Shown here: positions 1 to 6,133 of the stretch, piece by piece | How positions within the stretch are numbered: the stretch's first letter is position 1 | How the letters are laid out: each line of letters starts with the position of its first letter | Origin: an uncultured Alphaproteobacteria bacterium | GTDB lineage: Bacteria > Pseudomonadota > Alphaproteobacteria > Micavibrionales > Micavibrionaceae | Reading direction: 5' to 3' | Assembly: GCA_937124505.1 (NCBI GenBank) | Contig: CAKZKV010000014.1 | Span: forward strand, 1 to 6,133 | DNA length: 6,133 nt | Position numbers and translations under genes: made by a program | Notes under the pieces: model-generated | What the model saw: only the letters and a program-made list of their open reading frames with translations | Databases searched by the model: none | Told to the model about the DNA's origin: nothing

Positions 1-89
1 CACAAAACAATACCATCAATCTTAATCCCTGAATAGTGTCAACACACCCTAAAAACAAGGAACAGTCTGATCATGTGCCTATACTTCAC

Positions 90-113
90 AAATTTGTATC
101 AGAATACAAATTT
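90..113. terminator. AT-rich perfect inverted repeat, possible terminator
   Basis: AAATTTGTAT (90-99) and ATACAAATTT (104-113) are perfect reverse complements of 10 bp around a 4-base loop (CAGA). The hairpin lies 7 bases beyond the stop codon of the minus-strand repeat-protein gene, where a terminator for that gene would sit. On the plus strand the stem ends in TTTT, so it could also end a transcript entering from the left edge. The stem is almost entirely A/T and has no long U tract outside it on the minus strand, so it is not a classical intrinsic terminator. A dimeric protein-binding site is the main alternative. Confidence 0.4.
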
Positions 114-120
114 TACAGTA

Positions 121-708
121 TCAAGGGGGATAGCTGTTGGCATCAATATCAAGATATTTGCGGTGGGCCGCCATATATTGTTCCAGATAGATTTTTTGCT
201 GGGCTTCATATGTGGCCTGTGAGTCCAGACTTTTGGCAAGATGCTGGTTACGTCTGTCCTGCAATTGTGCATCCATTTCAAGCGAAGCTTTCAAATGCAG
301 ATCACGCTGGGTGTTATATTCTGCTTCCTGTTCCAGATTTTTTGCTTGGTAGTCCTTGCGCTGAGTGTTCCATGTGTCGATATTGGCCAAATTTTTCTTC
401 TGGTAGGCTCTGCGTTGCTCTATCCAGGAAGTGACAGGATCGAAAATACGGCTTTTGGCACCTTGCGCTTTACGGGCCTGATAAGCGGGCTTATATTCTT
501 TTGGCGGCGGACCGCCTTGCGTTTTTTCAACATCAAGAACACCAGAAGCCGCTTTCAGTTTTTCTTTTTGCTTTTCATTCCAGGATGAGAACATGGAGGC
601 CAGCGTGCTTTTTTTCTCTTCCTTGGTTTCTTCCTGCGCACAGGAAAGACCACTGAAGGACGTCAGCGAGATAATAAGAACAGCAAGGATCGTAAAAAGT
701 CTCATCAT
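121..708 (-). CDS. Exported protein of unknown function with five 18-residue helical repeats
   Basis: I do not recognise this 195-residue protein as a named family. Residues 1-24 form a signal peptide: MMRLF, a hydrophobic core (about 5-17), then a likely signal peptidase I site after Ser-Cys-Ala (24). Cys23 is preceded by G-L-S, a poor lipobox, so a lipoprotein is less likely. Residues 25-60 are very rich in Lys and Glu, followed by a Gly/Pro segment (65-73) and a basic linker. Residues 98-187 are five back-to-back 18-residue units with rough consensus QRxxYxxKxLxxxAxYxx. Eighteen residues is five turns of alpha helix, so the region should form a long, charged, Gln-rich helix. The predicted location is periplasmic. 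The start is ATG 706-708, with a second ATG immediately after it and no clear Shine-Dalgarno. The gene diverges from the Smr gene. Opposite-strand frames here are Cys/Trp/Pro-rich and look like shadows. Confidence 0.8.
   Translation of the reverse strand: MMRLFTILAVLIISLTSFSGLSCAQEETKEEKKSTLASMFSSWNEKQKEKLKAASGVLDVEKTQGGPPPKEYKPAYQARKAQGAKSRIFDPVTSWIEQRRAYQKKNLANIDTWNTQRKDYQAKNLEQEAEYNTQRDLHLKASLEMDAQLQDRRNQHLAKSLDSQATYEAQQKIYLEQYMAAHRKYLDIDANSYPP
148..417 (-). repeat. Five tandem 54-bp (18-codon) repeat units inside the exported protein gene
   Basis: The units are residues 98-115, 116-133, 134-151, 152-169 and 170-187, in phase with no gaps. Each starts with Q/R-R/Q and has an aromatic residue or His at position 5. 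Leu or Met is at position 10, and Tyr, Trp or Leu at position 16 in all five. Examples of unit starts are QRRAYQKKNL, QRKDYQAKNL, QRDLHLKASL, RRNQHLAKSL and QQKIYLEQYM. The units have diverged in sequence while the period is kept, which suggests old duplication held by structural selection rather than recent slippage. Confidence 0.8.
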
Positions 709-733
709 TATTTTTATAACATAAAGTATCTTA

Positions 734-764
734 ATTATAAATTATCTTATATCAGTTGAAGCAA
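734..764 (-). promoter_or_regulatory. Candidate promoter for the minus-strand repeat-protein gene
   Basis: Read on the minus strand, a perfect TATAAT -10 box lies at 739-734, about 26 bases before the ATG at 708. TTGCTT (764-759) upstream could serve as the -35 box, but the spacer is 19 bases, longer than the preferred 17. The whole divergent interval (709-784) is very A/T-rich, so such matches arise easily by chance. The plus-strand Smr gene must use a promoter in the same interval or further left, and I could not pick a convincing one. Confidence 0.3.
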
Positions 765-784
765 GGAAAAAATATACATATCTT

Positions 785-1309
785 GTGTGCATGCCTTTCC
801 GCCCGACAGATGAAGACGAAAAATTATGGAACTTTGTAACGAAAGGCGTCCAAAAATATCGGAAGGCCAATAAGCCTGCACAACAACCAAAACTATCGTC
901 AGGCTTTGTGAAAGAGCAAAAAAATCAGCATGTTACATCGCCATTTCCAGATATGCCTTGCCCTCCTGTGCAAAAAGTCGCGCAGGAGGCGCAGCTTAAC
1001 AGACGCGATACGGAACGGCTGCGCAAAGGCAAAATAGAAATTCAGGCACGGCTGGATCTGCATGGTATGCGGCAGGACCAAGCGATTATGGCACTGGAGC
1101 GCTTTATTTTTGAGGCCGTGCAAAAGAAACTGCGTTGTCTTTTGATTATTACAGGCAAGGGGTCACTTTCAAGCCCCGGTATCCTAAGGGAAAACCTGCC
1201 GGAATGGCTTCGACGGGACAGCTTGCGGTCTTATGTGCTGAAATGGACACAGGCCCATCAGAAAGACGGCGGGACAGGCGCTTTTTATGTGTATCTTAAG
1301 CGAAAATAA
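785..1309 (+). CDS. Smr (small MutS-related) domain protein
   Basis: This 174-residue protein (172 from the ATG) has a hydrophilic, low-complexity N-terminal extension (about 1-70) and a C-terminal Smr domain (about 84-173). The domain hallmarks are LDLHGM at 90-95, ITGKG at 122-126 and the closing GGTGAFYVYLKR at 162-173. Smr domains occur at the C-terminus of MutS2 and as stand-alone proteins, and several have DNA- or RNA-nicking endonuclease activity. The LDLHG and TGKG motifs are the conserved functional ones, and both are intact. The RRDTERLRKGK stretch before the domain resembles alphaproteobacterial stand-alone Smr proteins. There is no signal peptide, so it should be cytoplasmic. The start is uncertain: GTG at 785 or ATG at 791, with only AGGA (764-767) upstream at poor spacing. 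The physiological role of such stand-alone proteins is poorly defined, and the neighbours do not clarify it. Confidence 0.88.
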   Translation: MCMPFRPTDEDEKLWNFVTKGVQKYRKANKPAQQPKLSSGFVKEQKNQHVTSPFPDMPCPPVQKVAQEAQLNRRDTERLRKGKIEIQARLDLHGMRQDQAIMALERFIFEAVQKKLRCLLIITGKGSLSSPGILRENLPEWLRRDSLRSYVLKWTQAHQKDGGTGAFYVYLKRK

Positions 1310-1310
1310 A

Positions 1311-1334
1311 TTATTATATGGCAGTTATTATATG
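1311..1334 (+). repeat. Pair of 10-bp direct repeats TTATTATATG
   Basis: TTATTATATG occurs at 1311-1320 and again at 1325-1334, a 14-bp period, directly after the Smr stop codon. The second copy runs into the hairpin at 1331-1354. This could be an operator with two half-sites for a regulator of the downstream efflux operon, or chance in AT-rich DNA. Confidence 0.4.
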
Positions 1335-1354
1335 AGGCTAAATCTGCCTTCATA
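1331..1354 (+). terminator. Bulged hairpin between the Smr gene and the efflux operon
   Basis: TATGAGGC (1331-1338) pairs with GCC-TTCATA (1346-1354), giving 8 base pairs with one bulged T (1349) and a 7-base loop. It starts 22 bases after the Smr stop. It is followed by AGGTTCTTCT, not a proper U tract, so termination would be weak at best. An operator for the efflux operon is an equally good reading. Confidence 0.3.
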
Positions 1355-1370
1355 AGGTTCTTCTAACAAT

Positions 1371-1398
1371 TTGATTTTAATGAAATAAAGCATATATC
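1371..1398 (+). promoter_or_regulatory. Weak promoter-like pair ahead of the efflux operon
   Basis: TTGATT (1371-1376, four of six to the -35 consensus) and TATATC (1393-1398, four of six to the -10 consensus) are spaced by 16 bases. Transcription would start near 1405 and leave a leader of about 58 bases before the ATG at 1463. The location is right for an operon promoter, but the match is modest. Confidence 0.3.
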
Positions 1399-1462
1399 AA
1401 TACTGTCTCTCCGGCTATTGCCATATAAAGGACAGGGAAATAGAGTAAAACAAACAGGGTAC

Positions 1463-2896
1463 ATGGCCAGATACACATATATAGCATGTTCGTTATTATT
1501 ATTGACATCCTGCGCGATTGGCCCGGAATATTCGCGTCCTGCGACAAATATTTCGAAGACATCCAATTTTATTAATGATGTGCAAACAGAAGGGGATGTC
1601 TATCCGATCAGTCATTGGTGGGAGCGGATTGATGACCCGCTTCTGAAATCTTACATAGAGAATCTTTTGCAGGGAAACCTTGATTTACAGCAAGCGTCAG
1701 AACGGGTCATCCAGGCGCATGAGCGGGTCAATATACAACGCGGCGGGTTGTTTCCTTCTCTGGGGGCTGGTGCGGACGCCTCCCGCAGTTTTTCGTCCCT
1801 TTCTAGCAATAACCGTATTTATACAACGTCTTACGGGACGGATCTGAGTACGTCCTGGCAGGTTGATTTGTTTGGTAAAATTCGCCGTTCGGTCGAGTCT
1901 GCATCCGCCGGGTATGAGGCCAGTCTGTTTGATCAGCAGGCCCTGACTCATGCTTTAATTGCGGAATTACTTAACCGCAGAATTGCCATTGCCGTTTACG
2001 GAAACCGGTTAGAATTAGCCAGACAGAATGTCAAAAACCGCAAAGAAACTTACGATCTGGTGAAAAACCGTTATGATCTGGGCGTACAGGGGACGAGTGC
2101 TGCTGATGTTTATCTGGCCGAGGAAAATTATACCAGTGTGCAGGCGGACGTGCATGAATTTGAACGCTTGCTGGCCGACCAGATTTACAGCTTTGACGTG
2201 TTACTGGGGCAAATGCCGGGAACGACCACGCCGCTGGCGTCTGATTTTCCATTATTGCCGCCCCCTCTGGACGTACCACTTTGCATGCCCGCTGATTTGC
2301 TTGACCGGCGGCCAGACTTGCGGGCGTCGGAATTACGTCTGGCAGCAGCGACCGCTGATATTGGTATTGCCGTGGCGGATTTATATCCGTCCCTGACCTT
2401 GGGTGCAGGGATCGGGTTCAGCGGCGGCGGCACAGGAAATCTGTTTACCGCAGACCAACTGGCAGGAAATATTCTGGCCAGTATTACGGGCAGGTTGTTT
2501 GAAGGCGGCAGTTTGCGGGCGAATATCCGTCTGCAGGAATCGGAGGCAAGGGAGCAGGCGGCAGCTTATGCGGAGAATGTCCTGAATGCCGTGAGAGAAG
2601 TGGAGAGTGCTTTAAAGGCAGAACAGGAACTGGCCGGGCAGTTGAAAAGCATTCAGAGTTCAGTTGCTGCTTTGAGGCAGGCTGAGAAACTTTCTCAGGA
2701 TCGTTATTTAAAGGGTATTCTCAGTTTGCAAAATTATCTGGACACGCAACAACGGCGCTATAGTCTGGAACAGAATTTACTTATCAGGCAGCAGGAAAAA
2801 TGGAATGCACGGATTTCCCTTTATCTGGCGCTGGGAGGCGACTGGTTTAACGAGTCTGGAACTATTTCCTGTGATCATGAGGGGAGTGCGCAATGA
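1463..2896 (+). CDS. RND efflux outer-membrane lipoprotein, NodT/OprM (TolC-like) family
   Basis: This is the outer-membrane channel of a tripartite pump. The 477 residues match the usual family length. The N-terminus is a short lipoprotein signal peptide with lipobox L-T-S-C and lipidated Cys17. Ala18 at +2 fits outer-membrane sorting. The mature start AIGPEYSRP is typical of the family. Other family marks are HWWERIDDPLL near the start, WQVDLFGKIRR, RYDLGVQGTSAADV and the second-half signature DLLDRRPDLRASELRL followed by ADIGIAVADLYPSLTL. Two OEP repeats build the alpha-barrel and beta-barrel halves. An upstream in-frame TTG (1418) would add 15 residues ahead of the signal peptide. I prefer ATG 1463 because it puts the n-region right next to the hydrophobic core, although AGGG (1456-1459) is too close to be a good ribosome site. 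It is the first gene of the operon and overlaps the adaptor gene by 4 bp (ATGA). Confidence 0.93.
   Translation: MARYTYIACSLLLLTSCAIGPEYSRPATNISKTSNFINDVQTEGDVYPISHWWERIDDPLLKSYIENLLQGNLDLQQASERVIQAHERVNIQRGGLFPSLGAGADASRSFSSLSSNNRIYTTSYGTDLSTSWQVDLFGKIRRSVESASAGYEASLFDQQALTHALIAELLNRRIAIAVYGNRLELARQNVKNRKETYDLVKNRYDLGVQGTSAADVYLAEENYTSVQADVHEFERLLADQIYSFDVLLGQMPGTTTPLASDFPLLPPPLDVPLCMPADLLDRRPDLRASELRLAAATADIGIAVADLYPSLTLGAGIGFSGGGTGNLFTADQLAGNILASITGRLFEGGSLRANIRLQESEAREQAAAYAENVLNAVREVESALKAEQELAGQLKSIQSSVAALRQAEKLSQDRYLKGILSLQNYLDTQQRRYSLEQNLLIRQQEKWNARISLYLALGGDWFNESGTISCDHEGSAQ
2881..2886 (+). promoter_or_regulatory. Ribosome binding site of the membrane fusion protein gene
   Basis: GGGGAG lies 6 bases before ATG 2893, inside the end of the upstream outer-membrane protein gene. 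It fixes the adaptor start and supports translational coupling through the ATGA overlap. Confidence 0.65.
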
Positions 2897-4047
2897 GTGA
2901 CAAAACAAAAGGCTTTATTCAACTGTTTTTTGTGATCCTGTTTATTGCGGGCGCTTACACGATCTCAACGTTACTCGTGGCGGCCAAGCCGGAAATTGGT
3001 AAAAATATGAGCGGCGACCGCACCTTGATTGTCGAAACGAAAGAGGTTGTTCCGGGACCGTATCGCATTGAATTTACAACAACTGGCAGTATCCAGACAC
3101 GCGGAACGGTCAATGTGGTTCCGCAGGTCTCCGGGCGCGTGATTGAGGTGAATGACCAGTTTTTTGAAGGCGGCACGTTTGCAGCAGAGGATGTTTTGTT
3201 CCAGATTGAACCGCTGGATTTTGAACTGGATGTCAAACGTCTGGAGGCGGAAGTGGCACGGGCGCAAACCGCGCTTGATCTGGCGAAGGCGGAGGCACAG
3301 GCGGCGCTTGCGGAATGGAAGCAGTTCAATCCGAAGAAAACCGCGCCGGAACTGGTCGCACGCAAGCCGCAAATGGCCGAAGCGAAGGCAAACCTGAAAG
3401 CAGCAGAGGCGCAACTGGAAGATGCCAAGTTGAGTTTGCAGCGTACCAGTATTTCCATGCCGTTTGCCGGGCGGGTTTTAAGCAGTTCTCTGGAGAAAGG
3501 ACAATATGTTGTCGCAGGTCAGAGTTACGGGAGTGTGTTCGGGCTGGACTTGCTGGAGGTCAAAGCTTCTCTGGAAGATCAGAAACTGGAATGGCTCCTG
3601 TCTGCGTTTGACCCGAAGATCACGATTACGGCAACACATATGGGCAAAACTCAGGAGTATCAGGGATATTTAAAGCGCAGCGCTTCGTTTCTTGACCCGC
3701 AAACGCGTTTTGCGAGCGTTACGTTCGGGTTCAAAGGCAATACGCAGGAATTGCTGACGGGGACTTTTGTTGACATTCTGATCAGGGGGGGCGAGTTACA
3801 GGATGTGATGGTCTTCCCGGCATCGGCCTTGCAGGAGGACGGGATCATCTGGCTGGTCGGTGAGGGAAATATTTTAAAGAAATTTCAGCCTGAGATTATT
3901 TATACAGACGACAGGCATGTGGCCGTGAAAGCAAACGGGCAGAGCAGCGTCAAAGCAGTGATCAACAAAATTTCCGGTGCAACGGAAGGAACGCAGATCA
4001 GGCTGAGCAAGCAAAATAATAAGCCGGAAGCAGGTGGTGATGAATAA
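2893..4047 (+). CDS. RND efflux membrane fusion protein (periplasmic adaptor, HlyD/AcrA-like)
   Basis: This 384-residue adaptor links the inner-membrane pump to the outer-membrane channel. Residues 7-31 are one hydrophobic segment after a Lys-containing N-terminus. There is no lipobox, so it is probably an uncleaved membrane anchor. The first half of the lipoyl/barrel-sandwich domain is at about 74-108 (VVPQVSGRVIEVND). An Ala/Glu/Lys-rich helical hairpin runs from about 109 to 185, with its tip around NPKKTAPELVARKPQ (146-160). The second lipoyl half is near 186-216 (PFAGRVLSSSLEKGQYV), then a beta-barrel domain (about 217-300) and a membrane-proximal domain (about 303-370). The C-terminus is a short polar tail. 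Length and domain order are normal. The start overlaps the preceding stop by 4 bp and has a good ribosome site. The end overlaps the pump gene by 8 bp. Confidence 0.93.
   Translation: MSDKTKGFIQLFFVILFIAGAYTISTLLVAAKPEIGKNMSGDRTLIVETKEVVPGPYRIEFTTTGSIQTRGTVNVVPQVSGRVIEVNDQFFEGGTFAAEDVLFQIEPLDFELDVKRLEAEVARAQTALDLAKAEAQAALAEWKQFNPKKTAPELVARKPQMAEAKANLKAAEAQLEDAKLSLQRTSISMPFAGRVLSSSLEKGQYVVAGQSYGSVFGLDLLEVKASLEDQKLEWLLSAFDPKITITATHMGKTQEYQGYLKRSASFLDPQTRFASVTFGFKGNTQELLTGTFVDILIRGGELQDVMVFPASALQEDGIIWLVGEGNILKKFQPEIIYTDDRHVAVKANGQSSVKAVINKISGATEGTQIRLSKQNNKPEAGGDE
4026..4030 (+). promoter_or_regulatory. Ribosome binding site of the RND pump gene
   Basis: GGAAG sits 9 bases before ATG 4040, within the last codons of the adaptor gene. 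Two GTG codons (4034 and 4037) lie directly ahead of the ATG in the same frame. The ATG has the better spacing. Confidence 0.5.
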
Positions 4048-6133
4048 CTCTGCGACCACTCAGAAATCCAGAGGAGGGCTGATCGGCTGGTTTGCGCATA
4101 ACCACGTTGCCGCCAATATCCTGATGCTGATGTTTCTGATCGGCGGCGCGGTGAGCGTCACGCGCATGCAGACCGAGACGTTTCCGCCGATTGATCCAAA
4201 AATGATTACTGTCACGGTCGCTTATCCGGGGGCTACGCCTTATGAAATTGCGGATTCCATTACAAACCGTGTCGAAGAAGCGCTTTTGGGGATTAACGGG
4301 GTCAAGCGGATCAGTGCCATTGCCTCTGAAGGGGTCGGTATTGTCAATGTGGAGTTGAACGACTTCGTCAATGCAGATGATGTCTATAATGACGTGGAAA
4401 CCGAGGTCAACTCGTTGTCTGATTTCCCCCCGGAAGATGCTGAACGCCCCGTCGTCAACAAAATCAAGGTCACGCAAAAAGTCCTCACATTAGCGGTCTA
4501 CGGGGATGTTAGGGAGAGTGTGATCAAGTATTGGGCGGAAGCCATTGAAAATGATCTGAGAAAAGTGCCGGGTGTTGCGCAAACCGGCTTAAGCGGTATT
4601 CGTGATTATCAGATTTCTATTGAAATTCCCGAAAGCTCCTTACAGGAGTATAATTTGAGTTTGCAGGAAATCGCGACCCGTATCGGTCAGTTTTCTGCGG
4701 ATTTTCCCGCCGGCACAGTTGAGACGAACCGCGGAGACATCCTGCTGCGGGTGCAGGAGAAACGCTACACGGGTGAAGAGTTTCAGAAAATAGTTATTCG
4801 CACATTGCCGGACGGCTCCAAGTTGCGACTGGGGGACATCGGAACGGTGGTGGATGGCTTTGAAGATAAAAACATTATCAGCCGCTTTAACGGGCAGCAG
4901 GCCGCCCTGATTGATGTTTACCGCGGGGAAAGCGATGACACGTTGACGGTGGCCAATCTGATCAAGGAGCAGATAAAGGACATTGATTTGCCCAAAGGTG
5001 TGGGGCTGACCTTGCAGCAGGACCGCACCACCGTCTTGCAGGACCGCATCAGCCTGATGCTGCGCAATGCCGTTTTGGGGTTTATGCTGGTCTTTTTAAT
5101 CCTTTTGCTGTTTCTGGATTTGAAGCTGGCTTTCTGGACGAGTGTTGCGATCCCGGTTTCGTTTATGGGCGGGATTCTGATTATCCAGATGATGGGCTAC
5201 AGCCTGAATATGGTGTCTTTGTTTGCGTTGATTGTCGTGCTGGGGATCGTTGTGGATGATGCGATTATTATTGGGGAAAGTGTGTTTGAAGCCCAGCAGC
5301 ATTCGAAAACGCCCGAGGAAAAAGAGAGGGCTGTGATTCCGGGGGTTCTGCACGTTGTGGCGCCTGTATCTGTCGGAGTTGCAACGACGGTTGCGGCCTT
5401 TGCGCCGCTGATTTTCAGTACGGGAGTTCTGGGACAGATTATCCAGGTCATCCCGGTCGTGGTGATTTCTATTTTATGTGTGTCCCTGATAGAGGCTTAC
5501 TTCATTTTGCCGGCTCATTTGTCCAACCCCAGCCGGTGGAGCAAGGGGATTGTTGCAGATATCCGGCATGCTTTTGACAGGGGACTTGCGTTATTCGTGG
5601 AGGATCGCGTTTTACCGTTTCTGCGCTTTTGCATGCATTGGCGCTATGCGGCGTTTTCCGCCTTTATTGCGTTGGCAATTATTACGGTGGGAATGTTCAA
5701 TGGCGGGGTGATCCGCTTTGTCTTTTTCCCGGAGATTGAAAGTGACGAGGTGACGATTGCTGTGACCATGCCGGAAGGCACAACGTTTGATGTGACCAGA
5801 AACACAATGTTGCGGATTGAACAACAGGTGCAGGAGGTGCGTGAGACGGTCAAGGAAGAGGGACGTGATATTTTTCAAAGCGTGTTTGTGCGGATTGGCG
5901 AAACCGCCAGCAGTGGCGGCGGCCCCCGTGCCGGCAGCAGTAACAGCGGGAATAATCTGGGGCAGGTGCGTATTCAACTGGTGTCCTCGGATTATCGGAA
6001 TTACTCCGCCTCTGATATTGAGGCCATGATCCGCAAACGAATAGATGATTTTCCGGGGATTGATAAGCTGGAATTCCAGAGTTCCCTGATCGGTGACGAT
6101 GCGGATATCGAAGTTCAACTGACACATCCGGAC
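4040..6133 (+). CDS. RND efflux pump inner-membrane subunit (AcrB/HAE-1-like), 3' end outside window
   Basis: The frame is open from ATG 4040 to the window edge (698 residues). Family members are usually 1,000-1,050 residues, so about one third is missing. It should be a proton-driven trimeric exporter. TM1 spans about 22-42 (AANILMLMFLIGG). It is followed by periplasmic porter sequence with FPPIDPKMITVTVAYPGATP and the EEALLGINGVKRI motif. TM2 is at about 342-360, TM3 at 363-385, TM4 at 391-412, TM5 at 440-458, TM6 at 467-490 and TM7 at 534-553. TM4 carries GIVVDDAIIIGES, with Asp406-Asp407 matching the proton-relay pair of AcrB (407/408). A Ser/Gly-rich loop lies at 624-637 in the second periplasmic region. 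A double Asp in TM4 fits the multidrug/organic group rather than heavy-metal pumps. The gene overlaps the adaptor by 8 bp. The substrate is unknown, and the other relay residues (Lys, Arg and Thr of TM10-11) are beyond the edge. Confidence 0.93.
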   Translation, partial: MNNSATTQKSRGGLIGWFAHNHVAANILMLMFLIGGAVSVTRMQTETFPPIDPKMITVTVAYPGATPYEIADSITNRVEEALLGINGVKRISAIASEGVGIVNVELNDFVNADDVYNDVETEVNSLSDFPPEDAERPVVNKIKVTQKVLTLAVYGDVRESVIKYWAEAIENDLRKVPGVAQTGLSGIRDYQISIEIPESSLQEYNLSLQEIATRIGQFSADFPAGTVETNRGDILLRVQEKRYTGEEFQKIVIRTLPDGSKLRLGDIGTVVDGFEDKNIISRFNGQQAALIDVYRGESDDTLTVANLIKEQIKDIDLPKGVGLTLQQDRTTVLQDRISLMLRNAVLGFMLVFLILLLFLDLKLAFWTSVAIPVSFMGGILIIQMMGYSLNMVSLFALIVVLGIVVDDAIIIGESVFEAQQHSKTPEEKERAVIPGVLHVVAPVSVGVATTVAAFAPLIFSTGVLGQIIQVIPVVVISILCVSLIEAYFILPAHLSNPSRWSKGIVADIRHAFDRGLALFVEDRVLPFLRFCMHWRYAAFSAFIALAIITVGMFNGGVIRFVFFPEIESDEVTIAVTMPEGTTFDVTRNTMLRIEQQVQEVRETVKEEGRDIFQSVFVRIGETASSGGGPRAGSSNSGNNLGQVRIQLVSSDYRNYSASDIEAMIRKRIDDFPGIDKLEFQSSLIGDDADIEVQLTHPD

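Noticed and set aside
36..434. 132-residue plus-strand open frame from a GTG, and another open frame at 241-588
   Set aside because: Both lie antisense to the signal-peptide and repeat-bearing gene. Their products are Cys/Trp/Pro/Phe-rich with no recognisable domain, as expected for shadow frames.
1418..1462. TTG-initiated 15-codon extension of the outer-membrane lipoprotein
   Set aside because: It would put 15 polar residues ahead of a complete lipoprotein signal peptide. The ATG at 1463 gives a normal signal length.
2955..3458. 167- and 147-residue minus-strand open frames inside the adaptor gene
   Set aside because: The Ser/Ala-rich composition arises from the complement of Ala/Glu/Lys-rich coiled-coil codons. 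There is no start context or domain.
3998..4477. 159-residue minus-strand open frame covering the adaptor/pump junction
   Set aside because: It is antisense to two strongly supported efflux genes and its His/Asp/Arg-rich product has no family features.
5909..5953. Ser/Gly-rich stretch in the pump considered as a possible insertion
   Set aside because: The reading frame and flanking RND sequence are continuous, and a flexible periplasmic loop here is in keeping with this transporter family.
5612..6127. 171-residue minus-strand open frame, plus overlapping minus frames in the same area
   Set aside because: The plus strand encodes continuous RND pump sequence here. The minus products are His/Arg-rich shadows.

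Overview
The window carries five genes from what looks like a Gram-negative bacterium. A tripartite RND efflux system with an outer-membrane lipoprotein channel requires an outer membrane. The Smr-domain protein has a layout I associate with Alphaproteobacteria: a variable N-terminal extension, then an RLRKGK-type stretch leading into LDLHGM. That suggests an alphaproteobacterium with an AT-rich intergenic style, but the lineage call is an inference and no rRNA or other marker is present to confirm it.

Layout. Positions 1-120 hold no gene, only an AT-rich perfect inverted repeat (90-113) just downstream of the first gene. A minus-strand gene (708 down to 121) encodes a small exported protein of unknown function whose C-terminal half is five tandem 18-residue helical repeats. 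A 76-82 bp AT-rich divergent region (about 709-784) separates it from a plus-strand Smr-domain gene (785 or 791 to 1309). A 153 bp gap (1310-1462) contains a direct repeat, a bulged hairpin and a weak promoter-like pair. It is followed by a three-gene operon: a NodT/OprM-type outer-membrane lipoprotein (1463-2896), a membrane fusion protein (2893-4047) and an RND-family inner-membrane pump (4040 to beyond the window end at 6133).

How the genes work together. The three efflux genes overlap by 4 and 8 bp, so they are probably translated as a coupled set. Together they should form a proton-driven pump spanning both membranes. The RND subunit captures substrate and uses the proton gradient through the Asp406-Asp407 pair in TM4, the adaptor bridges the periplasm, and the OMF provides the exit duct. 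The substrate cannot be read from the sequence, and no regulator gene is visible in the window. The Smr gene and the repeat protein have no evident functional link to the pump.

Most of the window is ordinary. The least explained object is the 18-residue repeat protein. I see no mobile element, CRISPR array, tRNA or rRNA.
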